Of a stretch of 64,000 bases of DNA, positions 35,837-45,410 are shown in pieces. The notes beneath the pieces were generated by a model. That model had not been told where the DNA came from, did no database searches, and worked only from the letters and a program-made list of their open reading frames with translations. Position 1 is the stretch's first letter, and the number at the start of each line of letters is the position of its first letter. Source of the stretch: Longibacter salinarum (GTDB taxonomy: Bacteria > Bacteroidota > Rhodothermia > Rhodothermales > Salinibacteraceae); contig NZ_PDEQ01000008.1 of NCBI RefSeq assembly GCF_002554795.1, positions 1-64,000 of the forward strand, written 5' to 3'. Both the position numbers and the translations under genes were made by a program.

Positions 35837-37219
35837 TCACTCGTAGACGATGTCCACGTCCCGCGCATAGAACACGTGCCAGAGAGCAGCAGCAATCAGA
35901 ACGCCGAAACCGAGCCCGATTGAGAGCGGCTGCATGAACGCGATGAGCCCGAAGCTGGCGAGCGCGCCGAGCGCGGGAAGCACCGGTGAGCCGGGGCACC
36001 GGAAGTCTGGGTCATACGATGCCGGTTGTCGGGCTCGCATCACCAGAAGCGTGATGCACATCAGGCCGTACATCACCAGGTGCAGTAGCGAGGCGACCTC
36101 CGCCAGCACCTCCACCTGGCCGAACAGGATCAGCCCCGCGATCGGAACGCCCGTGAGGAGGAGCGCGATGTGCGGCGTCCGAAATTTCCGGTTGATCTCG
36201 CGCATCTTGTCGGGCACGAGGGAGTCGCGACTCAGCGCGAAGAGGGAACGCGACGAGCTCAGAATGGACGCGTTGGCGCTCGACAGTGTCGCGAGCAGAC
36301 CACCCGTCAGAATGGCCGCGGCCCCGACCGTGCCGAAGATCGCCCGGGCTACCTCGACAATGGCTGTCTCCCCCAACCCGGAGAGCGCTTCGCTCCCTAC
36401 GATGCTGGTGCTGAGGAAGATGGTGAGCACGTACAGCACGCCAACGAGGAGGACGCTTCCGATCATCGCCCGCGGCAGGTTACGCGCCGGGTCTTTAATC
36501 TCCCCTGCAACCGTAGCAATCTGTGCAAAGCCGAGGTACGAGGTGAAGACCAGTGCGGCTGTCGTGAAGACCGGCATAATGCCATATGGGAAGTACGACT
36601 CAGGCACCGTCTCCCGCCCGAAGAAGCCAAGCGCGTCGAGCAGGCCGTGGCCGAGGAAGCCCGCCAGAATCACCAGCAGCAACCCGACGATAGCACTCTG
36701 CAGGTCGCCGGTGTTCTTCGTCCCGGTGATGCTCACGCCGGTCAGCACCACGACCGTCATGAACGCCACGGCCTGCACCGGCAGCGACGCCGTCATCCCC
36801 AGCACACTGAGCACATCGGAGAGGTAGTAGGCAAACCCCATCAGGTAGAATGCCGACGCGAAGATCAGCCCCAGCCACTGCCCGATCCCAACGAGGCTTC
36901 CGAGAAACGCTCCGAGTCCGCGCGAGATGAAGTAGTAGCCACCGCCGGACTCGGGCATCGCGGTCGCAAGTTCGGCCGTCGGCAATGCCACGAGCATCGC
37001 AATGACAGCCCCAATCGCGAACGACAGCATCGCCGCCGGGCCGGCCTGACCGGCCGCGAGACCGGGAAACACGAAGATTCCAGCGCCGACCATGGTCCCC
37101 GTTCCGATGGCCATCGCCTCGACGAACCCGAGTGATCGCTCCAGTTCCGTGTTGGGCGACTCGGCTTCTACTTTGAGTGGCGGCCCTGAATTGCGGGACG
37201 ACGTGTTCGACTCGCTCAT
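35837..37219 (-). CDS. APC family amino acid permease
   Basis: The 460-residue product has 12 predicted membrane helices and APC superfamily marks: GTGTMVGAGIFVFPG in helix 1 (substrate and sodium/proton site), PESGGGYYFISRGLG in helix 3, and GFAQIATVAGEIKDPARNLPRAM in helix 6. It probably imports an amino acid or related amine. It forms an operon with the downstream universal stress protein gene. A decayed fragment of a closely similar gene lies at 38764-38835. Confidence 0.9.
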   Translation of the reverse strand: MSESNTSSRNSGPPLKVEAESPNTELERSLGFVEAMAIGTGTMVGAGIFVFPGLAAGQAGPAAMLSFAIGAVIAMLVALPTAELATAMPESGGGYYFISRGLGAFLGSLVGIGQWLGLIFASAFYLMGFAYYLSDVLSVLGMTASLPVQAVAFMTVVVLTGVSITGTKNTGDLQSAIVGLLLVILAGFLGHGLLDALGFFGRETVPESYFPYGIMPVFTTAALVFTSYLGFAQIATVAGEIKDPARNLPRAMIGSVLLVGVLYVLTIFLSTSIVGSEALSGLGETAIVEVARAIFGTVGAAAILTGGLLATLSSANASILSSSRSLFALSRDSLVPDKMREINRKFRTPHIALLLTGVPIAGLILFGQVEVLAEVASLLHLVMYGLMCITLLVMRARQPASYDPDFRCPGSPVLPALGALASFGLIAFMQPLSIGLGFGVLIAAALWHVFYARDVDIVYE

Positions 37220-37511
37220 GACAGCACAATCTCAGGGTAAGGGCGCACGTGAGATCCGTTCAGGCCACGTTGACCTGTGACGCAACCGGGCCTTATGCAC
37301 ACGAAGCCGCACAGCGATGATTCCTGTCGAAGGGTGCTCGTCCCCTGCCGACGTGTAACAGCACGCCCGGTCTCAATCTCCGATAAATTCGAAAAGCGAG
37401 ACGGAAATCATCACTACGCTAACCAACGACATAAAGGCACAGAACTTACGTCGAGTCTAACGAACGTGTTTTCTTGTCTCTTCTGCTCTCCGTCTCACAT
37501 TACCGCATCTC

Positions 37512-38690
37512 ATGCCCGACGAATACACCGAAGTGACCAGCGAATCCTGGCTCAATCGCCTCTGGGATTCCATCACCGGCGTCCTTTTCGGCATACTGAT
37601 ATTTCTGGTGGCGTTTCCTCTGCTGTTTTGGAACGAGGGTCGCGCCGTAAAAACCGCCCGCAGCCTCGATGAAGGCGCAGCGTCCGTCGTGACCACTTCG
37701 CCCGATGCCGTCGACCCTGAGCTGGACGGCCAGCTCGTGCACGTGACTGGACGCGCGACCAGCGACGCCACGCTAACCGATCCTATTTTCGGCATCGAGG
37801 CGTCAGCGTTGAAGCTACGTCGGTCCGTGGAAATGTACCAATGGACGGAAGAAACCTCCCAGGAGACTCAAAAGAAGCTGGGCGGCAGCGAGGAGACCGT
37901 CACCACGTACTCGTACTCGAAAACGTGGGCTTCGCGTCCCATTGACTCCGAGGAATTCGAGAAATCCGCTGGGCACGAAAACCCGGGCCCAATGCCGTTT
38001 TCGGAATGGTCGGACGTGGCGCATCCCGTAACGGTGGGAGCGTTCCGTCTCCCCGGCTCGATGGCCGACGGCATCGGGAGCTACGATGACTACGTGCCGA
38101 CGCCGGACGAGCGCACCGCCATCGAAGCCGAGCATGACATCACGTCGCAAGGTGGAACGCTCTACTCGGGCGACCCTGCGACACCTCAGGTCGGCGACAT
38201 CCGAGTCACGTTCGACGCTGTTGCATCTGGCCCCGTCAGCATCGTCGCTAAGCAGACGGGCGATTCGTTTGAGGCGTACCAAACATCGAACGGACAGACG
38301 GTGTCGATGCTAGAATCCGGCACGCACAGCGCCGCTTCAATGTTCGAATCGGCTCAGGCGAGCAACACGATGTGGACATGGGGCCTGCGCGGGCTCGGAA
38401 TCCTGCTCATGACATTCGGACTCTCGCTCGTCTTCCGCCCACTTACAGTGGTGGCCGACGTGGTTCCATTCCTGGGGAATTTGCTGGAGACGGGTTTCGG
38501 CCTTGTGTCGTTCTTGATTGCTATTCCCTTCGCCCTCGTCACCATTGCGCTCGGATGGATCGTCTACCGCCCACTGGTCGGCATCGGATTGCTGGTGGTC
38601 GCTGCCGCCGTCGTGGGTCTCGTCGTATGGATGCGGGGACGGGCGGACGCCTCGTCTGCTTCGGAGTCGCCGGCGCCGAGTCCGGTGTAA
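37512..38690 (+). CDS. TMEM43 family membrane protein
   Basis: The 392-residue product has the TMEM43 (DUF1625) layout: one N-terminal helix (residues 20-42, GILIFLVAFPLLFWNEGRAV), a large non-cytoplasmic domain with the family's LVHVTGRA and EMYQWTEE strings, and three C-terminal helices (about 290-380). FPLLFWNEGRAV and GDIRVTFDAV are characteristic. Bacterial members are of unknown function; the eukaryotic protein (LUMA) sits in the inner nuclear membrane. It is transcribed away from the permease gene, with 292 bp between. Confidence 0.88.
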   Translation: MPDEYTEVTSESWLNRLWDSITGVLFGILIFLVAFPLLFWNEGRAVKTARSLDEGAASVVTTSPDAVDPELDGQLVHVTGRATSDATLTDPIFGIEASALKLRRSVEMYQWTEETSQETQKKLGGSEETVTTYSYSKTWASRPIDSEEFEKSAGHENPGPMPFSEWSDVAHPVTVGAFRLPGSMADGIGSYDDYVPTPDERTAIEAEHDITSQGGTLYSGDPATPQVGDIRVTFDAVASGPVSIVAKQTGDSFEAYQTSNGQTVSMLESGTHSAASMFESAQASNTMWTWGLRGLGILLMTFGLSLVFRPLTVVADVVPFLGNLLETGFGLVSFLIAIPFALVTIALGWIVYRPLVGIGLLVVAAAVVGLVVWMRGRADASSASESPAPSPV

Positions 38691-38763
38691 GCGTCAATTA
38701 CAGGCATTCGGCGGAAGCACCTGCCGTAGTCTCAAAACGCCGCGACGATCACTTCGGCATCCG

Positions 38764-38835
38764 GCCATCGCGGTCGCTACCTCGGCCGTCGGAAGGGCGG
38801 ACAGAAGGGCTATCACGGCACCGATCGCGAACGAA
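38764..38835 (-). pseudogene. Remnant of a second APC permease gene
   Basis: Read on the minus strand, this stretch encodes SFAIGAVIALLSALPTAEVA followed by TAMAG, nearly identical to SFAIGAVIAMLVALPTAELATAM of the intact permease at 35837-37219. Both sides run into unrelated sequence, so about 24 codons of a decayed duplicate are left. The rest of the gap from 38691 to 39110 shows no gene. Confidence 0.7.
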
Positions 38836-39110
38836 GAAACAGAATGCCCACGTCGCATCCATCCTTTCCTGCAAAACCCTACTCGATACCACCGACGAAT
38901 GGATTCCCGTACGATCTAAAGACCGGTAGACGGAGAAGACCCATTCAGACGTCGCACGACTGGTTGTCGGCTTATCCCCTATCCGGGACCACATACTGCT
39001 GCCGCGTACGGCGAATACCCTGTGGCGAGTGCCTCATGGGGATCGAAAAGAGAGCCGAAGCCGTATAGACGTTCTTGCAACCGGACTGCATCACCAACGC
39101 GACCGAACGG

Positions 39111-39863
39111 ATGGCTGGACACAATAAATGGTCGAAAATCAAGCGCCAGAAGGCGAAGGAGGACAAGAAAAAGTCGAAGATCTGGGCGCGCCTCTCTCGT
39201 GAAATTGCTACCGCCGCCCGAGAAGGTGGAGGCGACCCGGACATGAACGCGACGCTCGCGCAAGCGATCGAGCGAGCTGAGGCCGAGAACATGGCCAAGG
39301 ACACGATCGAGCGGGCCATCAAGCGCGGCACCGGCGAACTGGAGGGACAGAACTACGAGCCGGCCTCCTACGAAGGCTACGCTCCGCACGGGGTCGCGGT
39401 CTTCATCGAGGCGATGACCGACAATACGAACCGAACCGTCGCCGACCTGCGCCACCTCTTCAAGCAATACGACGGCAACCTCGGAAAAGACGGCTCTGTC
39501 GGCTATCTCTTCGAACAGAAGGGACAGTTCGAGATCCCGGTTTCGGAAACCGACGAACTCGAGCTATTCGAACTCGTCGTCGACGCCGGAGCGGAAGACC
39601 TTCAGACCGAAGGAGATGTGTACGTGGTGACGTCATCCGTCGACGCGTTCAGCAATGTGGAATCCGCGCTCGAAGACGCGGGAATCGAGACGGAAAGCGC
39701 CGACCTTGTGCGCATCCCGGCAACAACTGTGGCCCTGGACGAAAGCCAGACGGAAACCGTCCGCAACCTGATCGAGCAGATCGAAGACCACGACGACGTC
39801 GACGCCGTCTACACCACGCTCGACGTCAACGGCGAAGCCCTCGCCCTAGACTCAGACGAGTGA
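39111..39863 (+). CDS. yebC: YebC/PmpR family DNA-binding regulator
   Basis: The 250-residue product starts with the invariant MAGHNKWSKIKRQKAKEDKK and shows the rest of the YebC/TACO1 pattern: NMAKDTIERAIKRGTGE, YEGYAPHGVAVFIEAMTDN, VGYLFEQKGQF, and an acidic C-terminal domain. Members are transcriptional regulators and, in newer work, translation helpers at proline-rich stretches. It lies 360 bp upstream of ruvC, a frequent order in bacteria. Confidence 0.95.
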   Translation: MAGHNKWSKIKRQKAKEDKKKSKIWARLSREIATAAREGGGDPDMNATLAQAIERAEAENMAKDTIERAIKRGTGELEGQNYEPASYEGYAPHGVAVFIEAMTDNTNRTVADLRHLFKQYDGNLGKDGSVGYLFEQKGQFEIPVSETDELELFELVVDAGAEDLQTEGDVYVVTSSVDAFSNVESALEDAGIETESADLVRIPATTVALDESQTETVRNLIEQIEDHDDVDAVYTTLDVNGEALALDSDE

Positions 39864-40084
39864 CTCGTAGATTGATTGTGGCTTGTAGTAGATAGGATTG
39901 TCCGCGCGCGGTCCCGGCAGGCTCACGGAAGACGCCAGTGTCCACTTCGGCTCACGACGATGAACGCTGAACTCTAGGTACCGGACAGTTCGATTTCACC
40001 ACGGAATGGTTCCGGGCGACTTGAGAAACGGACCGCGTCAGTCTCACACGTCTCGAAAGCGAGGCACTATCGTCGAGAAATGAC

Positions 40085-40190
40085 GCACTCTCACACGCCC
40101 ATACCCACATACTCCCATTCATGTCGGAGTAGCCGCGCTAGGGACAGTGGAAGAGACACAGGTCCCAGTGAAAGTGTCTGGTAGTTAGCC
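40085..40190. repeat. Dispersed ~105-bp repeat (R3), copy 1
   Basis: Sequence such as AGCCGCGCTAGGGAC and GTCCCAGTGAAAGTG then CTGGTAG is shared with 50793-50896, in the same order. In both places the repeat is followed directly by GTTCAGG-type heptamers. No coding potential is seen. The preceding 39864-40084 shows nothing recognisable. Confidence 0.7.
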
Positions 40191-40218
40191 TTGAACCTTG
40201 AACCCTGAACTCTGAACT
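40191..40218. repeat. Heptamer array upstream of ruvC
   Basis: Four phase-perfect heptamers TTGAACC TTGAACC CTGAACT CTGAACT end 5 bp before the ruvC ATG. They are the complement of the GTTCAGG heptamers found in other gaps here. Confidence 0.8.
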
Positions 40219-40223
40219 CATAC

Positions 40224-40769
40224 ATGCTCATTCTCGGCATCGACCCCGGATCGCGCGTAACCGGCTATGGCATCATTGACGCAAGCTCAGGGGACGAGAC
40301 GCCGGTAGCCTTCGGGACCGTCCGCCTCGACACGTCAGACAGCCACCCGGATCGGCTCAAGGAAATCTTCGACGCGCTCACGGACCTGATCTGCGAGCAC
40401 ACGCCCGACGCATTGGCCATCGAAATGCCGGTGTACGGCCAGAACCCTCAGTCCATGCTCAAGCTCGGCCGCGCTCAGGCCGCCGCCATGCTCGCCGGAC
40501 TGAATCAGGATCTTTCCGTCGCGCAGTACACGCCGAAGGAGATCAAGAAGTCCGTCACGGGGAACGGCAACGCCTCGAAGACGCAGGTTCAGTACATGGT
40601 GCGCTCCATCTTGAATTTAGAGAAGGGCACCAGTGGGTTCACGCATGACGCTGCGGACGCTCTCGCGGTCGCCCTCTGCCACTCGAATCGGGGCTCGCAC
40701 GGCGAAACGCAATCCTACACGGGCTGGGCCAGCTTTGTCGCCAATAACCCGGACCGCGTGTCCGAGTGA
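40224..40769 (+). CDS. ruvC: Crossover junction endodeoxyribonuclease RuvC
   Basis: RuvC cuts Holliday junctions together with RuvAB. The 181-residue product keeps the four acidic catalytic residues: Asp7 in LGIDPGSRVTGYG, Glu67 in AIEMPVYGQNPQSM, and Asp142 and Asp145 in THDAADALAVALCH. LKLGRAQAAAM and YTPKEIKKSVTGNGNASKTQ are further family blocks. Length is normal. The gene is preceded by a heptamer array and followed after 7 bp by a large inverted-repeat element. Confidence 0.97.
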   Translation: MLILGIDPGSRVTGYGIIDASSGDETPVAFGTVRLDTSDSHPDRLKEIFDALTDLICEHTPDALAIEMPVYGQNPQSMLKLGRAQAAAMLAGLNQDLSVAQYTPKEIKKSVTGNGNASKTQVQYMVRSILNLEKGTSGFTHDAADALAVALCHSNRGSHGETQSYTGWASFVANNPDRVSE

Positions 40770-40776
40770 GACCGGG

Positions 40777-41175
40777 AACCTGTTTGGCAGATAGATTTGA
40801 AGCCGGGGTCGACTGAAAGGAGGCCCCTCAATGGGGAACGACCCGGCGGGCGACGTAGCCCCACGAGACGAGATCCACACCGTCGCGTGCGCTGAGAGCT
40901 GAACGAGCGAGTGCCCTTGGGATCGCCCACCCTGTGTCCTCGAAGCGGCTCCAAGTTGGGAAGAGAACCGTTTCAGAACCTGTTAGGCGGACAGCCTTCG
41001 GCCCTCCCAAAGGACGGCCCTCCCAACGGTCGGTCTTCGGGACGCCTGCGCAACCAGGCCTCGTTCGTTTTGCGCACCGTGTCTATAGCACACGTGCCAT
41101 AGGACCACAATCAGGCCTGCGAATCGACATGAACGGCCGAGCTTACGTTTTTGAGACCCATCTGCCAAACAGGTT
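40777..41175. repeat. Inverted-repeat element, copy A (composite)
   Basis: The block is bounded by a perfect 16-bp inverted repeat, AACCTGTTTGGCAGAT and ATCTGCCAAACAGGTT. An internal AACCTGTTAGGCGGACAGC at about 40977 begins a part homologous to the reverse complement of copy C (62804-62905). GAGTGCCCTTGGG at about 40910 is shared with copy B (50655-50789). It fills the gap between the convergent ruvC and DUF4290 genes exactly. Confidence 0.8.
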
Positions 41176-41176
41176 A

Positions 41177-41449
41177 TTACCGCTTCTTCTCCTTGGTCTT
41201 CATCTTTAGCACGTCCTTCACCTCCTCCTCATCCAGCTTTCCGTCACTGAGGCGAACCACTAGATCCGTTACCTGGTCGTCCTTGGTCGGCGTGGACTTC
41301 CACTCGGGATGTGCCTGCTCGACGAGGCTCACCAAAATCCGAAGGTAGGGATAGCGCTCCTCGCGGGAATCGAGGTCGGCAATCGAGCGGGAGAACAGTT
41401 CTGCATTTCGGCCCACCTGACGGTCGACCATCACGTTGTCGTATCGCAT
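41177..41449 (-). CDS. DUF4290 family protein
   Basis: The 90-residue product matches the Bacteroidota-specific DUF4290 family: GRNAELFSRSIADLDSREER then YPYLRILVSLVEQAHPEW; it lacks most of the usual longer C-terminal part and ends in a lysine-rich tail (KMKTKEKKR). The ATG at 41449 is where family similarity begins. The function is unknown. Its stop codon lies 1 bp from the inverted-repeat element, so the C-terminus may have been changed by that insertion. Confidence 0.7.
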   Translation of the reverse strand: MRYDNVMVDRQVGRNAELFSRSIADLDSREERYPYLRILVSLVEQAHPEWKSTPTKDDQVTDLVVRLSDGKLDEEEVKDVLKMKTKEKKR

Positions 41450-41702
41450 CGTACAGCGAGATGTGTAGAAGAAACAAGGATTACAGTCGGCAGAGAACGA
41501 CCTAGCCCGCTGCGGAAACCTCGGCACACGAAGGAGCATTCTGAGGAACGTTCCGCTCGGCACCTGCCGGTGTAGCCGCTAAAAATCGTTCCATTTGTAC
41601 GCCAGGGTCGGGTCGGTGTTGCCCACCACCCCTACGGTTCTACCGAACTCCATGCCAACTCGTCCCGTACATGGAAGCAGTCGTCACCAAAGCATCAAGA
41701 CC

Positions 41703-41987
41703 ATGAGCACGGAGTCCAGCGCCCATTCCAGTCCGTATCGGTTGGAGCTGCTTCCTCGGATCCCAGCTTTCCACCGCGACGCGATCCGCAATCGCAATCT
41801 CCAGAAAGGCCAACTCGTCTACTACGGCCCGCATCCGGTCTATTACGGCATCGGAGAAATCAAACGCGTGAACGGATCTGACATTGCCGTGGACTTCCGG
41901 GGCACCGGCGAATTCGACGTCCATGAGGAGATCATGGACCAGCGGTATCTCATTAAGATTCCACAGGAGAAGCTCGCTAAACTCTGA
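41703..41987 (+). CDS. Small conserved hypothetical protein
   Basis: The 94-residue product has a Ser-rich N-terminus, then RNLQKGQLVYYGPHPVYYGI and GEIKRVNGSDIAVDFRGTGE, a pattern like small SH3-type beta-barrels (similar in spirit to DUF3553 proteins, where a Gly-rich strand precedes a VDF strand). The start at ATG 41703 is preferred over 41595. It is divergent from the DUF4290 gene and is followed by a strong terminator. Confidence 0.6.
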   Translation: MSTESSAHSSPYRLELLPRIPAFHRDAIRNRNLQKGQLVYYGPHPVYYGIGEIKRVNGSDIAVDFRGTGEFDVHEEIMDQRYLIKIPQEKLAKL

Positions 41988-42037
41988 GCGACGCCGCTCC
42001 CCGCTTCCGCCGCTGGCAACTTCTACCTGCTTTTTCT

Positions 42038-42080
42038 GCGCACCGCCGACGCTCTCCGGCCGGTGCGCTTTTATATTTTT
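42038..42080 (+). terminator. Rho-independent terminator
   Basis: GCGCACCG pairs with CGGTGCGC around a CCG/CGG inner stem, followed by TTTTATATTTTTT. It ends the small hypothetical gene at 41703-41987. Confidence 0.85.
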
Positions 42081-42269
42081 TATCCTACTGGCGCTACCTA
42101 ACGCTAACCCTGCCGACCCTGCGCCCTGACAGAGAAACCATTCAGTTGTCATATAACCGTTCAGGAATGCGCATGTATTTGTAACACTCGGATCCGTTTC
42201 ATCGTAGAGATTTTGATTCTGCGACACACATTCGTGTCCCGTACTTGGCCCTAATCCACGCACACGTTC

Positions 42270-43214
42270 ATGGCTCACCTGGAGGTCTCCAACATCACGA
42301 AGCGATACGGCTCTACCACGGCTGTTGATGATGTCTCGTTTTCCGCTGAACCCGGACGCATCCTCGGTCTGCTCGGCCCGAACGGCGCGGGAAAGACATC
42401 CACGATTCGGATGATCACGTACATCACCGGGCCAGATACCGGCGAGATTCGGTATGACGGGAAGCGCGTCGGCGAATGGAGTCAGCAACGCATGGGCTAC
42501 CTGCCGGAGGAGCGCGGGCTGTACAAGCAGCTGCGCGTCAAGGAGCAGCTCGTCTACCTCGGCAGGCTGAAGGGCATGTCGAAGTCGGATGCCTCGGACC
42601 GCGTCGACTACTGGCTCGATCGCTTCGACGCAACCGACTGGGCCTCGATGAAGACGGAGGAGCTCTCGAAGGGCATGCAGCAGAAAGTGCAATTCATCGC
42701 GACCCTGCTGCATGACCCATCGCTCCTGATCCTCGACGAACCGTTCAGCGGACTCGACCCGATCAACTCGGATCTTCTGCGCGACATCATCCTGGAGCTT
42801 CGACAGGACGACCGCACGATCCTCTTCGCCTCGCACCGCATGGAGCAGGTCGAACAGCTGTGTGACGACATCTGCCTGATGGCCCGCGGGGAAATCGTTC
42901 TCGATGGGGAGCTGCAGGACGTCAAACGGCAGTTTGGCAATAACACGGTCGTCGTGGAATTCGACGGGTCGGATGCCTTCATTGACGACTTGCTGCAAAC
43001 AGGCTCCGTTCGCGTGAACACCCGGAGTGCGCACCGTGCGGAACTGACTCTCGTTGGCGAGACTCCCGCCCGACAGGTCCTGGATGCCGCCCTCGAACAC
43101 GTCGACGAACTGTACCGATTCGAGCGCACTGCTCCGCCGCTGAGCGAGATCTTTGTCGAGGTCGTTGGCGAGCAAGAAGCCCAACGCATGCAGGAGGAGG
43201 CGGTCGCCGCCTGA
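42270..43214 (+). CDS. ABC transporter ATP-binding protein (NatA-like)
   Basis: The 314-residue product has a full ABC ATPase domain: Walker A GPNGAGKTS (residue about 36), Q-loop region MGYLPEERGLYKQL, signature LSKGMQQKVQ, Walker B LLILDEPFSGLDP, and the H-loop FASHRMEQ. A C-terminal extension (about 225-314) is like NatA-type and DUF4162 domains. The ABC-2 permease gene follows after 54 bp, so together they form an exporter, of the NatAB type that may expel sodium or a small molecule. Confidence 0.93.
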   Translation: MAHLEVSNITKRYGSTTAVDDVSFSAEPGRILGLLGPNGAGKTSTIRMITYITGPDTGEIRYDGKRVGEWSQQRMGYLPEERGLYKQLRVKEQLVYLGRLKGMSKSDASDRVDYWLDRFDATDWASMKTEELSKGMQQKVQFIATLLHDPSLLILDEPFSGLDPINSDLLRDIILELRQDDRTILFASHRMEQVEQLCDDICLMARGEIVLDGELQDVKRQFGNNTVVVEFDGSDAFIDDLLQTGSVRVNTRSAHRAELTLVGETPARQVLDAALEHVDELYRFERTAPPLSEIFVEVVGEQEAQRMQEEAVAA

Positions 43215-43268
43215 CGAACCGCTCATCTGCCGACGCCTCTCTGACCTTCCCCTCCTCTCTCCCGCCCC

Positions 43269-44573
43269 ATGCAAAAGATTCTCCTCATTCTCCGAAGCGA
43301 GTTCTGGCGCCGCGCCCGATCGAAGGCGTTTATTCTCGCGACCCTTCTCGTCCCGGTCTTCATCGTGCTCGCGTCGATCCTGCCGTCTGTGTTCATCTAC
43401 CTGGGCGAGCAGCAGAGCGACGACCAGACGATTGCCGTCGTCGATGAAACGGGGCGCCTCCTGTCGGCGCTGCAGGCAGAAGCTGGCGATGGTACGCGCT
43501 ACCAGTTCACCGCGAGCGATGCTCCTGCCGACTCGCTGCGGGATCGTGTCCTCCGTGGCGACCTGGATGCCTACCTCGTGCTCCCTGCGACGCTGCTCGA
43601 CGGCGAGGGTACGCCGGCCTACTTCAGCACCGAGAGCGGCGGTATGACCGGCCCGATGCGACTCGAGAACCTGATCGAACGAACGGTGCGCAACACCCGC
43701 CTCACGGATCGTAACGTGCCGGATGAGGTGCGCCAGATCATGAATGCGAACCTCAACCTCTCGGCGCACACGATCACGGAAGAGGGCACCGAGCAGCAGA
43801 GCGCACTCAGCGGACTACTCGGGCTGATGATGGCACTCGCCGTGTACATCGCCGTCTTTGTCTACGGTCAGTACGTGATGCAGGGCGTCATCGAAGAGAA
43901 AAGCAATCGCGTCGTCGAGGTTGTGGTGTCCTCCGTGAAACCCTTCGAGTTGCTGATGGGCAAAGTCCTGGGCATCGGAAGTCTTGGCCTCATGCAGATG
44001 GTGGTCTGGCTTGTACTTGCGGGAGCGGGACTCACCTTCGGCGGGACGATCCTCGCCCTGTTTCTTGACCCGGCCGATCTCGGCGTCGCGCCGGACGCGT
44101 CCAGCCAGGCGATGATGGAGGCCGCTGGCGTCACTCTTCCGACCGTGCCGCTGAGCCTGATCTTCTGGTTCATCATGTTCTTCCTCGGCGGCTACTTGCT
44201 CTACGCCAGCCTGTTTGCCGCCGTGGGCTCGGCGGTGGAGCAGCAACAGGACGCCCAGAACCTGCTCTACGTTGTCGTCCTCCCGCTCGTCATCCCGATC
44301 ATCGCAGCGACGTACGTCCTTCAGCTTCCCAACAGCACGATGTCGGTGGTGCTCTCCCACATCCCGTTCTTCTCGCCGGTCCTGATGCCCGTGCGCATGT
44401 CAGCGACCACGGTACCGACCTGGGAGGTGCTAATTGCGTATGCCCTGCTCGGCGCCACCTTCATGGTGATGATCTGGCTCGCAAGCCGTATCTACCGCGT
44501 GGGCATCTTCATGTATGGAAAAGCCGCCAGCCTGTCCGAGATTGCGCGCTGGGCGACACGGCAACACGGATAG
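43269..44573 (+). CDS. ABC-2 type permease (NatB-like)
   Basis: The 434-residue product has one N-terminal helix (residues 20-43), a large outside domain (about 44-180) and five further helices in the C-terminal half, as in NatB/ABC-2 permeases. YVMQGVIEEKSNRVVEVVVSSV and PFELLMGKVLGIGSLGLMQM are the characteristic region. It pairs with the ATPase gene just upstream. The substrate is unknown; NatB relatives export sodium. Confidence 0.9.
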   Translation: MQKILLILRSEFWRRARSKAFILATLLVPVFIVLASILPSVFIYLGEQQSDDQTIAVVDETGRLLSALQAEAGDGTRYQFTASDAPADSLRDRVLRGDLDAYLVLPATLLDGEGTPAYFSTESGGMTGPMRLENLIERTVRNTRLTDRNVPDEVRQIMNANLNLSAHTITEEGTEQQSALSGLLGLMMALAVYIAVFVYGQYVMQGVIEEKSNRVVEVVVSSVKPFELLMGKVLGIGSLGLMQMVVWLVLAGAGLTFGGTILALFLDPADLGVAPDASSQAMMEAAGVTLPTVPLSLIFWFIMFFLGGYLLYASLFAAVGSAVEQQQDAQNLLYVVVLPLVIPIIAATYVLQLPNSTMSVVLSHIPFFSPVLMPVRMSATTVPTWEVLIAYALLGATFMVMIWLASRIYRVGIFMYGKAASLSEIARWATRQHG

Positions 44574-44615
44574 GTTCAGGGTTCAACGTTCAGAGTTCAG
44601 AGTTCAGGGTTCAGG
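44574..44615. repeat. GTTCAGG heptamer array
   Basis: Six phase-perfect heptamers run GTTCAGG GTTCAAC GTTCAGA GTTCAGA GTTCAGG GTTCAGG, beginning at the first base after the ABC permease stop codon. It is the clearest array of this family in the window. Confidence 0.85.
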
Positions 44616-44671
44616 GTTTTACGGGCTGCCGGATGACCTGAAGGGAATGTCGACCTAGGTATTCAACGAAG

Positions 44672-44697
44672 AAGCGTCGCACGGCGCTGCGACGCTT
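44672..44697. terminator. Hairpin after the ABC exporter operon
   Basis: AAGCGTCGCA and TGCGACGCTT form a perfect 10-bp stem with a CGGCGC loop, about 100 bp after the permease gene. No T-run follows, so it may not terminate on its own. Its core GTCGCACGG resembles the palindrome at 50611-50642. Confidence 0.5.
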
Positions 44698-45097
44698 GGT
44701 CCGATCGAAAATGAACGGATAGCCTCTCATCCTGACAAACTCGTTTTCCGCGGCCTTTACCAACCGGCATGACCTCGTTGCACTCGGCCCTCGCGGTGAG
44801 CCGCCCGGATGGCCACAGACGACGCGCGCTCCAACCGTCGCCAACGATTGCAGGATAGCGAAACCGACCGGAGGGGCAAATGCTCACTGTCTGAGACCTC
44901 GAAGCAGTCATCCGTGCTCAAGCAAAGTGGGTTACAGAGAGGTCGAGTCACCGGGATGACCCTTCGGGCCCTTTTGAGCATTTGCGCGCTTCGGGCGTGG
45001 ACATCAGGCTAAGCGCGAGGGCCGACGATAGAGAGGTCATGCCGGTTGGCACCGCCGCGTGATCTTTTTACTTCGTGAGTCGCTTCGCTCGTCTGAG

Positions 45098-45125
45098 TTG
45101 CTTTTTGGATCAAGCCAAAAAGCAA
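45098..45125. repeat. TTGCTTTTTGG hairpin of a Bacteroidota-type family
   Basis: TTGCTTTTTGG, loop ATCAAG, CCAAAAAGCAA makes a perfect 11-bp stem. The core CTTTTTGGATCAAGCCAAAAAG is like a hairpin I recall as common in intergenic DNA of Bacteroidota genomes; its role is not known to me. Confidence 0.6.
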
Positions 45126-45371
45126 CATGCCGGTCGAGAGAACCGATTGGCCAGCATCTAAGCAAATGGGAAAGGATGAGTCGGGGGCTAAGGTCTTACC
45201 CATGCTGCCAAGGCAACGTGTTACCGATGTCGCCGGGCCCATAGAGGTCACGGTTCAGAGCTTGGGTGCCGCTGAAATCCGGGACAAGCAGGCCCCTTTA
45301 TGGATTGGAGGAATGTGAGAACGGGAGAATGGGGGAAGGGTGTGATGGCGAACGCGTGGAATTGGAGTTGA

Positions 45372-45410
45372 ACGATCTAACGTCCAACGGTCCAACGTTT
45401 CAACGCAAAA
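45372..45410. repeat. GNNYYAAC octamer array (short)
   Basis: Units GATCTAAC GTCCAAC GGTCCAAC GTTTCAAC follow one another, of the same type as the long array at 54672-54920. They are followed by CCCTCAATCC and CCCCAACCCT simple repeats. Confidence 0.6.

Noticed and set aside
41640-43769. A 709-codon minus-strand frame opposite the ABC transporter
   Set aside because: It is antisense to well-supported ABC ATPase and permease genes and has no recognisable domain.
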